Assembly: GCA_001600635.1 (NCBI GenBank)
Contig: BCKL01000015.1
Coordinates: 280,942-344,941 of the forward strand
Reading direction: 5' to 3'
Length of the DNA: 64,000 nucleotides
From: Leucosporidium creatinivorum
Lineage: Eukaryota; Basidiomycota; Microbotryomycetes; Leucosporidiales; Leucosporidiaceae
Made by a program: the position numbers and the translations under genes. Position 1 is the stretch's first letter. Every line of letters begins with the position of its first letter. Under the pieces are notes generated by a model, which did not search any database, was not told the DNA's origin, and saw only the letters and a list, made by a program, of their open reading frames with translations. This document shows, one piece after another, positions 1 through 10,160 of this stretch.

Positions 1-44
1 GNAGNCCACAGGCAGCGCAGGGCAGCAAAAAAAATATCGAGAGA

Positions 45-235
45 AGCCCTGACATCGCACGCCAGGAGTGGAAGAGCGCGGACATCGCGACCGTGCAGGA
101 GAGCAAGCTCGAGAACCACAGGTCAGGCGGGTAAAGATAAGATTTGATTTGTGACCCACAATGTGGGTCTACCAGTAATCAAAACTGATAAGAACAGATA
201 CTACACTTGATCTAAGCCAAAAGGCCAGAAAGGAT
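45..235 (-). ncRNA. U2 spliceosomal snRNA
   Basis: Read on the minus strand, 235 down to about 170 matches the conserved U2 5' half, including the CCTTTTGGCTTAGATCAAG core and the branch-site recognition hexamer GUAGUA at 204-199. Next come a perfect stem-loop with GACCCAC/GTGGGTC arms (165-149) and an AU-rich stretch that may hold the Sm site. A stem-loop III with the loop sequence GAGCTTGCTC follows, and then a stem-loop IV with CCTG/CAGG arms near 50-66. U2 pairs with the intron branch point in the pre-spliceosome. The 5' end at 235 is inferred from family alignment. The 3' end near 45 is approximate and lies just before an A/T run. Identity is secure; the ends are not. Confidence 0.95.
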
Positions 236-945
236 CGCAGAAAGGTTGGTTAATAGCTAGCACCCGGGCGCCCATCAGCCGTAGCGTTCGAGAGCGTGGT
301 AGAGCGACCGAAATCGACATGTTCAAGATTTGTATATGGGTCTTCATGTCATCCTATACATCCGAACAGGCTAAAAATCAACTCTAGCGAATGTTAGGGC
401 CTCTGCGGACGTCTGAACCTCACCTTCTGACCATCGCCGAAGAATGCTTGGCGTTGGAAAGCGCTGCTCCCTCCTCAGGCTGCCCCACTCACCGCCTCGT
501 TTTTTCACAGCCGAATCATCTGGTATTTTCCCACACCTTTTGACATGCCTTCGCCTTATGCACCCCCTGTGGCCCACCGCCGGGCTCTCTCTCCCACTCC
601 GAATTTCGGCGCACTCGTTCTGAGCGATCAGAGTTTCGAGGGGCTTGGGCCCGGCTCGAATTAGTGTTTGAGATGTCCTGTATATAACAATCTATATGGC
701 AGGCTCTTCTTGGGAGCAGACTTGTGACCCGCTGAGCTCGGCCAACTCGAAATACTCGGAGGCTGGGAGGGGACGAAGTGCTCAGGAGACAGTGTGGGTC
801 GATGCAGCGTTTCGTCGTACTTGAGATCCAGGCTAAAGGTGAGCTGTTGAACAAATCATGGCGGTTCGTCCGAGGTCAGCCCAGGCTCGGCTTGCTCGAC
901 TCGGCCGGTTTGGACTCGCGCCTCTCTCCCTCCTCCCACCACCTC
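236..945. other. Intergenic stretch, no gene seen
   Basis: This holds the upstream region of the U2 gene, read leftward, and then about 500 bp where open frames on both strands overlap without splice signals or recognisable protein sequence. I see no convincing gene. It ends in a pentanucleotide repeat. Confidence 0.5.
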
Positions 946-980
946 GTCTCGTCTCGTCTCGTCTCGTCTCGTCTCGTCTC
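946..980 (+). repeat. (GTCTC)7 microsatellite
   Basis: Seven perfect head-to-tail copies of the pentamer GTCTC, about 35 bp upstream of the ATG at 1014. It probably lies in the 5' leader or promoter of that small gene and is likely length-variable. Confidence 0.9.
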
Positions 981-1013
981 TTAGTCGTTCGCCCAGTCGG
1001 CTTCACTAGCTCG

Positions 1014-1414
1014 ATGGACGGCGCAGGACCTCATTCAACATCGTACCGACCCTCCGCACCCTCACAGCTCAGCGTCCCGCAGGACGTGCAAGACGCCTTT
1101 CATAGGATCGCAGTTCGATGGGGTTACACCTATGAGGATCTGGAGCGATTTGAGAGCCTACCGCGTGAACAGATAGTCGAGGAGCTGCTTGAGGTCTGCA
1201 ATGTTCTGGAAAGGGTGCGTAGCAACTCGCCGCGGTGGAGGGAGACGAGACCTCTACTGACGATGGCGACTCTCAGGAGTCAGCGAGGACGAGGGCGAGG
1301 CTCATAGCAGAACAGAGCGAAGAGGAGAACCGCGCTACAGAGGAGACGAGGGACTGCGATGGGGAGGAGATGAGCTTTCCCGCTGTCTTTGTCCGGCACA
1401 GGAGCCGAGCGTAG
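1014..1414 (+). CDS. Small hypothetical protein, two exons
   Basis: Proposed from an ATG at 1014 and one intron (1215-1276, donor GTGCGT, branch CTGAC, acceptor CTCAG) that joins two frames in phase and ends at TAG 1412-1414. The product is about 112 residues. A helical segment reads AFHRIAVRWGYTYEDLERF and is followed by an acidic, Arg/Glu-rich tail. I do not recognise the family. The frame is also open upstream to 858, but there it runs through the GTCTC repeat, so 1014 is preferred. The phase-consistent intron is the main support; no neighbour gives a functional hint. Confidence 0.4.
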
Positions 1415-1591
1415 GAAGGGCGTGAGAGCAGACCAGCCCAGGAGCGGGGGGTTGTTGCGCAGCTCAGTGGATAGAGTAGAGAGAGGGTTTCAGAGCTGGC
1501 TGAGCGGTCGTAACGACTAGCGGGGGGGCATTGGAGGCCAACAGGCCTCTAGTTTGCGGAGGGAGGAACGCCGAGGCAGCTCAGAGGCTCG

Positions 1592-2102
1592 ATGGTGTTC
1601 TCAGCAGTATCTTCTACCACTGATGAGCTGCACAAGCGTTTGAAATGTAAGCTAACAACTCTGTAACACCTCCCCGCCTTCCCCTTCGCCACCGCCGACC
1701 CCTTCCCAACCTCACCTCGCCTCTCGCCTCTCGCCTCTCGCTTCTCGCTTCTCGCCTCAGACTGCGCCACTCGCCACCGAGACTCCCAACAGGCTCGGCA
1801 GCCGCTCCCAGGCAACCCAGACCTCCTCCGACCTCGTCGGTTACTGCACCCGAGCAACCCAAACCACCGCCGACCTCACCGCATCCTCTCTCGCCCCTGC
1901 CCCTGCCTCCGCTGAACTCCCCTCCCCCGATCTTCCACGCACTCTCACCAGGCGTCGCACTCGCGTCTCGTCCGAGGTCAAAGCGAGGCTGGCGAAGATG
2001 TTCTCCACAGACGAAGACGAAACGATGAAGGATGAGGACGATTACCTCCCTTTGTCGATGAGGGAGGCTGTGGAGGCTGCGGACGAGTCGAGCGACGGAT
2101 AG
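1592..2102 (+). CDS. Possible small gene with acidic C-terminus, model uncertain
   Basis: The 3' part (about 1761-2102) has a protein-like frame ending in an acidic, Met-containing tail (residues SSEVKARLAKMF, then a D/E-rich run) and stop TAG at 2100-2102. A candidate first exon begins at ATG 1592 and has a good donor (GTAAGC at 1647) with a CTAAC branch motif and the acceptor CTCAG at 1756-1760. These two exons do not join in phase with the better 3' frame. Either another acceptor is used, or there is a sequence error, or the first exon lies elsewhere. The putative intron contains a CTCGCCT-type tandem run. The family is not recognised, and the coordinates mark the candidate region rather than a solved model. 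Confidence 0.25.
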
Positions 2103-2705
2103 CATAACGAGTCTCACGGTCGAAGCTTTGCAATAGTTACCGGCTTGTCAGTACCATGTTGATGCCTCGAGGGCGCTCAGCGACCGGGGAAGGCTCGCTT
2201 ATGTCTGTTCGGCGACTTCATCTCTGACCTGCTCCGCGTTCGAGACAGCAAGTATGAATTCTAAGAGTGCACGAAGCGTCCATCCACGACCGCGATGGTG
2301 GCCGAGAGTGCCATCAAAGACGTTCAAGGGCCGCCGAAGCCGGCGCCGAAACGAGCTCGGCGACGATGGACAATCACATGCGCCCACCAATCACGAGTCT
2401 TGCACCCTCATTGCTCGGAGCTTCCGGAACAAATTTCTCGCGTCCCGCTGAGCACCACACGGCTACGTTAAAGGATCGGGACAGAGCTACAGCACTCGGC
2501 TTCTGTAGTCGGGAGCTCGGCGCTAGCGTTTCCAGCGCCGAGAAGACTGCCTGGGGCTTGAGACTCTACACAGCTCGTTTGGCCTCCCATCTGATCGTAC
2601 CCGTACATCAGCTGCTCGCGACCTGCGGTCTGCCACTTACTCTGAAGCTCTATTTGGCGCGCCTCTGCTCTTTCCCTCCGCTCTTTCACTCGTCTACTCG
2701 TCACG
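2103..2705. other. Intergenic, probable promoter of the LRR gene
   Basis: About 600 bp with only overlapping short frames and no supported gene. The last 100 bp before the ATG at 2706 is pyrimidine-rich on the plus strand, as often seen before fungal start codons. Confidence 0.4.
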
Positions 2706-5700
2706 ATGGCGGCACCTTCAACTCCGAGCAGATCGCGACTGCTACCACCCTCTACACCTACACGCTCCTCTTCCACCACACCAACACCTCGCTCTCCTGC
2801 ACTAACGCGCTCTGCCATCAAACCCTCAGCCAGCGCTTCCCCTCAAGGTCAGTTCGGGCGTCTTCAAAGCGCACGACAACTTAGAGCTAACGCATCTCAT
2901 CCACACCACACAGTGAAAGCCGCCCTCGCTGCTCTACGCGCCAAGAAGAAGGCAGAGCAAGACCAACAATCAACATCTCTCGCCTCTTCACCCGCCGACG
3001 CCTCGAGCTCGGGCTCGCCTCCTTCCGCACCAGCAGCACCGACAGCTCAAAGCAGCGAGGATCCATTCCTCACGCCCGCCAAGCCCAAACCGAGGAGCCG
3101 GAGCAGCGGCGCGTCGACGCCTGGGGTTGGCAAGTCGGTTGCGAGGACGAATGAAGGGCAAGAGTTCGTGCTGGAGTGGGGTGGGAAGAGTGAGAGGAAG
3201 CTAGTTGAAGAGGCAAAGAAGAGCGGTAAGCTGCTCTTGTCATCTTCGCCGAGGGAAGCAGCGCCGAGGGAGGGGAGTAGCTGAGGGCTGCTCGGCGCGC
3301 TCTCACCGAGACTGCTCATGCCCAGAGAAGAGCTTTCGCTGACACGGGATGTCCCCGTTCTGCCTCCCTTCTGCCTTCCCTCCCACCCTCTCGCTCGAAC
3401 AGGCCGACTCAACCTCTCCTCCCGCTCCCTTCTCTCGATCCCTTCTCGGGTCTACTCTGGACTCCTCCCTACCTCCTCGCCCTACCACCCATCCAACTCA
3501 TCTCACGCATCCTCTCCACATGGAGCAGGTCCCGACCTCGCCTTCTCGAACGAGGAAGAAGAGGAGGAGCAGACGGCTTGGTATGAGCAGACAGATCTCA
3601 AGGCGCTCGTGTTGGCCAACAATGAGATCCAGAGGGTTGATGAGCAAGTCGGAGGGTTTGAGGATCTGGTGATTCTGGATGTGAGTCGAAGCGGAACGCC
3701 GACTGCTCTCGTCCATTCGTGCTCGGTCGAAGCTGACCTCGCTCTTCTCGCACCTGCACTCGCTCTCTCACCCACTAGATTCACAACAACCATCTAATCA
3801 GTCCGCTCCCCACCTCGATCGCCTACCTCACCAACCTCACCGCCCTCAACCTCTCCGCCAATCGCCTATCTTCCTTCCCCATCGAACTCCTCAACCTCAC
3901 CGCGCTCATTACGCTCAACCTCTCCTCTAACGACATCTCATCGCTCTGGTCGGTCGAGTGGCGAGAGGAGCTGGAGCACACGCTCAGCGCCGCTGGCAAT
4001 CGCTTGGCTAGCCCGAGCAGGACGCCCGAATCGCCTGCGAACGGAGGTCAGGCCTTCTGGGAGTCGTTCCCCTCCTCTCCCACCAAACTCTCCACCAATA
4101 TCACTCGCATATCGGCCGCACCGTTCCCCAACCTCACGACCCTCCAACTCGCCTCAAATCCTCTCGCTGCCGATAGCCTCACGGCGTCGGGCTTCGAACT
4201 GCCGCCGAAGCTGCAGGTCCTCGACTTGAGCGATACGAAGCTGGGGGAGAGGGGGTTGCCGTTGAGCGTGCTGGGACGGCTGGACGAGCTGAGGGAGCTG
4301 CGGTTGGACGGGTGCGGCGTGGGAGAGGGACTGTTCGTCGAGGAAAAGTCGACGGAAGAGGAGCAGCTCAAGACGGATAGGAACCCTTTCGCCTCACGAC
4401 CGACGCCGCCGCCATTCCCCACCAGCAACGGCAACGGCACCCATCGCTCTCCCTCTCCCTCTCCCGCCTCCGACGAACCTCGCCGCTACTTCCCCTCCCT
4501 CACGCTCCTCTCCCTCGCACACAACGCCCTCGACGAGATCTACCCACTCGAACAATTTCTCGAGACTCGAGTACGGCGACCAGTCGAATGGATTGGGTTG
4601 GAGAAGCCCGTCTTGAATCTGATGCACGCTGAGATGGTGCAGAGGAGTGAAGCAGGCGGAGAGGACGAGACGAGGAAGACGAGGGTGGGGTTGAGGGTCG
4701 ATGTGAGGGATAATGCGATGCGGTGGGAGAGGGAGAGGAGGAGGGAGAGGTTGCGGGTGCGGGAGAGTGGGAAGGAGAAGGAGAAGGAGCGGCGGAAGAT
4801 TGAAGCTGGCCAGGGCGAGAAGCAGGGCGAGGAGGAGTTGGTCGAGGGGCAAGAGGAGGCCAAGGAAGGAGAGAGGACGCCTGCACTCGACGGGCATATG
4901 GATCAGGGGGAGCTAGAGCGGAAGCTGGAAGGTCTCGAGCTCGAGCATATAGGAGCGTCGGAGATGGCTAAGGATTCGCCATCGTCACCAACAATAGGAG
5001 ACGCCACTCCCACTGCGCAGCAGATTAACGGCACCGATTGCTCGCCTTCCACTTCCTCCCCCCTCCCCGCCGTTGACGACGCCATCCAGCCCTCCCCTCC
5101 ACCACCCTCCGAGCCGGCGCCGGAACCCGAAGCGCTCGCTACCGACCCATCCGTCGTCCTCGTATCCACTTCCTCCAGCTCCACAGCCGTCACTCTCTCT
5201 TCCCGCTCCCTCACCTCTCTACCCATCCCCAGCACCGGCGCCACTCCCTCGGCTCTCCGCTCAATCACCTCGGTCGATCTCTCCCTTAACCAGCTCGACT
5301 TCTTACCCCTCAGAGCGCTCCAGACGTGGACGTGGGCCAGGGGGCTGGTCAAGCTCGACCTGCGGAGAAACCGAGTGAGGGGAGTGGACTTCGGCGCTTT
5401 GCGAGGAGGCGAGGGCGTGGAGGCTCTTCTACCGAATCTCAAGATGCTCGACCTCAGCTGGAATCAGCTCGAGTCAACTACGGTACTCGACTCTTCCAGC
5501 ATCGACGGTGGACCACCAACACCGATCCTCTCCCTCCTCGCCGCCCTCGCTCCCTCACTCACCACCCTCGACCTCTCTCACAACAACCTCACCACCCTAC
5601 AAGGCGTCTCCTCGCTCGTTCGATCTGATCCCTCGTCTTCGGGGGTTCGCACTCTCCTGCTCAAGGGCAACAAGATCGAGGATCTCGAGGGTCTTTGTGA

Positions 5701-5989
5701 GGTGGCTCGGGAGCTCGGCGAGCAGGGCAGCGGCGGATGGGCGACCGAGGAGCTGGATCTGAGCGATAATGAGATCGCGAGGGTGCGTCGCTCTTCTGTC
5801 TCCAGCGTTCGGACTGTAAGCTGACCTCTCTCTGTCTGTCCAATCCTACAGCTCCCTCCCATCCTCGGCCATCTTCCCTCCACTCTCCTCATCCACCTCC
5901 TCGGCAACCGCTTCCGCATCCCTCGACAAGACGTGTACGAGAACGCTCAGCTCAAGCTCGTCATTCTGTGGCTGAGGGACAGGCTTTGA
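2706..5989 (+). CDS. LRRC40-like leucine-rich repeat protein
   Basis: Five exons (2706-2847, 2914-3225, 3403-3680, 3779-5782, 5852-5989) join in frame to give 957 residues. The N-terminus is Ser/Pro-rich and low in complexity. The LRRC40 signature follows: an AKKSGRLNLSSRSL stretch, then WYEQTDLKALVLANNEIQ, then consecutive repeats of the LxxLxLSxNxLxxLP type. A long charged, low-complexity insert (roughly residues 480-640) splits the repeats into two blocks. The end, NRFRIPRQDVYENA...WLRDRL, matches the conserved C-terminus of animal and fungal LRRC40. Its function is unknown; LRR solenoids usually bind proteins. The charged insert makes it longer than the animal protein (about 600). No signal peptide or membrane segment was seen, so it is likely intracellular. 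Confidence 0.85.
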
Positions 5990-6597
5990 GCGCATAGCGA
6001 GGGAGGGAGGAGGAAGGGAGCTCGGAGGAGAGACCGAGCGTGATTTATCTCGAAGGCAGCCATGGCGTCCAGCGTCGCTTGGAATACAGATTGAAATCGG
6101 TTGTCTATCGTGTTCGAGCTGGAGGTCGCTAGCTGTAGACGACTGAGGGAGTCGCGAAGTGACCTCGGCGAAGCCCATCAAGCTCAGCCAGCCTTGAGCC
6201 AGCTCCCCAGCGCTTTCTAAGCGGAGTTCTGGACTCTGCAGCCTGGTATGAACCGCACCTGCCCCAGACCAGCCTACCGAGGTGTGCTGGCTATTCCTGT
6301 CGCGCATTGTCTGCCCGTTTTCCCTTGCGCTCTCTCTCTTTCCTCCCAGACTCGCCTCTCATCGTATGTCGACTCTCGATACGCTATGAATAGCTAGGAT
6401 GGCGCCTGGACTCTGCTGCCGCCCCTCTGCTGCTGCCCATCCTCTTTCCTTTGCTTGCCAGCTCAAGAAGGCGGTCGCGCTGCTAAGACGGCGAGGCGAG
6501 GGCTGTGCTGGACGTCGAGCGAGCTGGAGGTCATACTGGACACTTCTTCGAGCGGAACATGCTGACCCGCTGCTGCTGCTCCCTTGGCGCTCGCCAG
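5990..6597. other. Intergenic with upstream region of MetE-like copy A
   Basis: No supported coding gene. The last 38 bp (6560-6597) looks like the 3' end of an intron: a GCTGACCC branch motif, a pyrimidine-rich stretch and CGCCAG directly before the ATG. The same arrangement occurs before copy B, so a 5'-UTR intron or an unrecognised upstream exon is likely. A donor site could not be fixed. Confidence 0.5.
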
Positions 6598-8403
6598 ATG
6601 TCTGCCAACAAGATCTTGCCTCCCTTCCGCGCCGACCACATTGGATCGCTCAAGCGTACGTACAACAGTTCTGTAGCTTCTCAAAGCCACAGCTGACCTC
6701 GCTGCTTCCCTACAGGCCCTCTTGATCTTCTCAAGAAGCGCGAGGAGTTCCATGCCGGCTCTTGCACCCGCGCCGACCTCAAGGAGGTCGAGGACCTCGC
6801 CATCAAGAACGAGGTCGCCAAGCAGCAAGCTGTCGGCATCAAGTCCGTCACCGATGGAGAGTTCCGCCGTCACATGTGTGCGTCTTTTCGGCTTCATCGA
6901 AGCTTCGCCGAAGCTTCGGCTTTCGATTCGGCTTGCTGACCCTCGCTCTTCCCTACACAGTCTGGGATGGCTTCCACAACAACCTTGACGGCATGGTGAG
7001 CCCCTGCCATGCACCAGAGCACCCGAACCGACAGCTCACTTCCCTTTCGCCCTCTAGGTTGTCGTCGAGAACCCCGGCCGCGAGCTCTTCAAGATGTACG
7101 TTCCCGACATCAAAGGCTTCTTCGAGTCGCACGCCTCGAGGCCCGGAGACACGATGATCTGCACTGGCAAGCTCGTCCGCAACAAGCCCATGTACCGGTG
7201 AGTAGCCCTCCGCCTTCGGCGCCGAGACCTCGGTCGACTGGCTGACTTACAATCGTCCATCTACAGCCCTGAGTTCGAGTACGTCGCTTCCCTCGTCGCC
7301 CCCGAGGACGTCAAGAATGTCAAGATCACCCTCGCCGCCCCCGAGTGAGTTTCTCGGTCCTCTCGGCTCGCTCCCCCCTTTGGCCTTGCTGATCCGCCTC
7401 CCGACCCACAGGTGGTACCACCTCCGTCACGGAGAGCACGCCTTCGACAAGAGCGTCTACCCCACCGACGACCTCTACTTCGCCGACCTCGCCAAGGCCT
7501 ACCGCGAGGAGCTCGCCGACCTTTACGATGCTGGATGCCGCAACGTCCAGTTCGACGACCCTCTCCTTGGTGTGTGATGGTCTGCAATTATGTGCGAGCT
7601 CAGTGCTGATCCCCGCATCCACAGCCTACTTCTGCTCCCAGTCGATGCTCGATGGCATGAAGGAGGAAGGAGTCGACGCGGCCCCCATCCTCGACTCGTA
7701 CATCAAGCTCTACAACGACTGCATCGAAGGACACCCCAAGGACATGACCGTCGGAGTCCACCTTTGCCGTGGAAACTTCAGTGCGTGGCTTTCTCGTCTT
7801 ATCAAGTCCGACTCGGCGCTGACTGCTGCTCCTCACTCTCGCAGAGAACGGCATGCACTTCTCGGAGGGCGGATACGATGCTATCGCTACTAAGCTCTTC
7901 AAGGAGCTCAACGCCGATACCTACTACCTCGAGTACGACACCGACCGTGCTGGTGGATTCGAGGTGAGCCTCGTGAACGCCGAGCAGTCCTCTCAAGCCC
8001 CGAGCTGACCTTCCCTCTCTCCCCTCAACAGCCCCTCTCGGAGCTCCCCGCGCCCAAGACCGCCGTTCTTGGACTTGTGACCTCCAAGTTCCCCGTCATG
8101 GAGAAGAAGGAGGATCTCATCGCTCGCATCCGCGATGCCGCCAAGCACGTCGCTCGCGGCTCGGGAGAGACTGAGGAGCAGGCTCTCCAGAGGCTCTGCA
8201 TCTCGCCACAGTGCGGATTTGCTTCGCACGCCGAGGGAAACGATATGACTGATGCTGATGTGAGTTTTGACGCTTGGTGCTCGGCGACTCGCGCCCTCGT
8301 GCTTCGAGGCTGACCTTGCTCCTCTTTTCCACTCCAACAGGTTAAGGCCAAGCTCAACCTCTGCGTTGAGGTCGCCAAGGCTGTCTGGCCCACCGACGCC
8401 TAA
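6598..8403 (+). CDS. MetE C-domain/YxjG-like methyltransferase, copy A
   Basis: About 400 residues over nine exons with short introns, each with a GCTGACC-type branch motif. It is the single-domain form of cobalamin-independent methionine synthase (UROD/MetE-like, as in bacterial YxjG). The N-terminus carries PFRADHIGSLKRP and GIKSVTDGEFRR. The zinc-site motif GVHLCRGNF supplies the expected His and Cys, and CISPQCGF supplies the second Cys. Family members move a methyl or related group to a thiol; this paralogue's substrate is unknown, and full-length MetE would normally make methionine. The start ATGTCTGCCAACAAG directly follows a probable 5'-UTR intron acceptor. The inverted paralogue at 48.5-50.3 kb shares exon structure, most of the protein and parts of the 3' UTR. 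Confidence 0.88.
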
Positions 8404-8725
8404 GCGTGCTCGTCGCTCATCCGCTTCGACCGCCGCTTCCCTTCTCGCCTCTCCTGCGACATGTCGCTCCCTCGCATTCCTCATTATTCCACCAACAAAA
8501 GGCCTCAACCGCTGCCCCTCCCGCATATAGATCTATACCCCTTCAGCCTCGTCCTCTCGGCGTCGCCCTAGTAGCATCTCGTGTCTCTCGCATTCAAGTA
8601 GCATCTCAACATGTCCTCTGAGCAAATCAAGTAGTTTCACTAGAACTGCTACGTGTCTTGGCAAGGGGAAGAGACGAGCCTGCGAGAGACGAGAGCGGCA
8701 GCGAGAGCTGGCCGAGCCTGCATTA
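8404..8725 (+). promoter_or_regulatory. 3' UTR of MetE-like copy A with blocks shared with copy B
   Basis: The region after the stop keeps two blocks found in the same order after copy B: AAAAGGCCTCAACCGCT at 8497-8513 and AAGTAGCATCTCAACATGT at about 8595-8613. The sequence between them has diverged. The second block may lie near the polyadenylation site or be a 3'-UTR regulatory element. The role is inferred. Confidence 0.5.
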
Positions 8726-8802
8726 GCGTCCCTTCGCTCACTTCGAGGATGGCTCGTCGTTCTGGAGTAACGGAGGAAGAACTGAGAGCTCGTTGGGCGT
8801 GA
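8726..8802 (+). pseudogene. Last-exon relic of the 192-residue family
   Basis: This encodes VPSLTSRMARRSGVTEEEL then RARWA and a stop. It is residue-for-residue identical to the C-terminus of the family gene at 22883-23642 (minus strand), with about four base differences over 75. The nearer intact gene at 9116 has the more distant ending VPSMTRRMEERTGVTQDQL. The upstream family signature (GHQH) and the first three exons are missing. It is therefore a truncated remnant of a copy of the other paralogue's type, lying between MetE-like copy A and the intact gene. The family function is unknown. Confidence 0.75.
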
Positions 8803-9115
8803 GAGGGAGCAGAATGAAGATATAGCCTGGTCTTGCGGTTGAGAAACGAGTTTGGGCACCATCGCCAAGATTCTGCGAAGGGCTACCTGCCAGTTGCTCC
8901 CTCGTCCAGTTCTCGACGAAGCCCGCCTCCTGACTGCTATACCTTCTCGTTCACTCAACTGTGCTCATTCCTGCTCAGCTCTGTATTTCAACAGAATCGG
9001 ATCTTCAAAGTGGAGCCCCGACTCTCCTTTCCTCGTCGCCGAGGAACTCCATCGCTTGTCCTTCCTCCTTCTCTCCTCCCTGCAACTCTCAACTGCACAC
9101 AGCTTCGAACTGAAC

Positions 9116-9875
9116 ATGGACTACTCCTTCGCCACGCCCCTCACCCTCGGCTGCCCCATAGACAAATGGAACGCTGCGATAGAGAACTCCGTTCGGCTCG
9201 CCAAGCTGGTCGAGCGAGGTCGATTCCTTCCAGAGGACTGTACCCAGAGGGAGGTAGCTGATGGAGAGGCTGCTGCACGGGAGATCATCAGCTACGAAGC
9301 AGGGGGCGAGAGGGCCAAATGGAGGGAGAATCCTCGCTCGCGTGCAGTCAAGCAGTCGATGCTTCGTCAACTAGAGGGAGAGGGCGGTGAGCTTGATAAA
9401 GTGAGCTATAGAGCTACCGCTCTGTGCCCTGATCGACGCTGACTCTGTCTCTCGGACTCGGACTTGCCAGCTCGTCTCCGTCACCTACCTCGACAAGGCG
9501 TTCGAGGATGTAAGGCTCTCGCAGCTGTTCTTCTAAGATACAGCTAATCCCCCTCCTGTTCTTGCAGCTCATCAACAAGCAGATTGCAGCCGGCGACGCC
9601 GACCCTTTCCTTCGCCGAGCTGTCGCCGAATGGTCGACCTTTAGCCCTGTTCAGATTACTGCTGCGGTCTTGAACGCCTGGGACTATCGCGAGGTAGGTT
9701 CTTCTACCTTGCAGTCCGACGAGAGGCTGACCTCTTGCTCCTTCAGACCCAGCGTTTAAGGTCTTTCGACCTCGGTCATCAGCATGTGCCCTCCATGACC
9801 CGAAGGATGGAAGAGCGTACCGGTGTGACTCAGGATCAACTGAGGGCGACATGGGCTAATGGGGGGCAGCAGTAG
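9116..9875 (+). CDS. Unrecognised 192-residue family protein, member A
   Basis: Four exons (9116-9400, 9471-9509, 9568-9693, 9747-9875) with good GTRAG donors and CAG acceptors give 192 residues. The start begins MDYSFATPL. Seen features are a Trp-containing helical N-terminus, a 13-residue exon, the conserved core EWSTFSP and a C-terminal stretch GHQHVPSMTRRMEERTGV. There is no signal peptide, membrane segment or known catalytic motif, so a soluble, mostly helical protein is inferred. The paralogue at 22883-23642 has the same length and the same exon lengths for exons 2 and 3. An upstream in-frame extension exists to 8852, but homology begins only at 9116. I do not recognise the family and assign no function. 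Confidence 0.75.
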
Positions 9876-10160
9876 AGATGTGATTGAGGCGCTGGAGCGG
9901 AGGACGGGAGAGCTGGGAGACTGGCAGCCATCACCGAAATCGCTAAGGAGACGCAAGCCAGATCGACTAGACAGCTGCAGTGAGATGCAGAGCAGGTTGA
10001 TAAACTCAAGCTGATACCGCAGCTCGCTCGACAGCATCGCAAGCAGCCATCGACACTCCAGCGAGCTCATCTCGCATACGCTCAGTGCTCTCCCTCTCCT
10101 TCCTCCCAGTATTGCGAGGCTTCACGACGACTATAATACACGCACCACCACTAAGCAACT

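Noticed and set aside
1457-1520. A-box-like GCTCAGTGGATAGAG suggesting a tRNA
   Set aside because: No B box or cloverleaf stems follow at the right distance.
4540-4897. Long minus-strand Leu/Pro/Ser frames over the LRR gene
   Set aside because: They are antisense shadows of the charged insert in the LRRC40-like coding exon.
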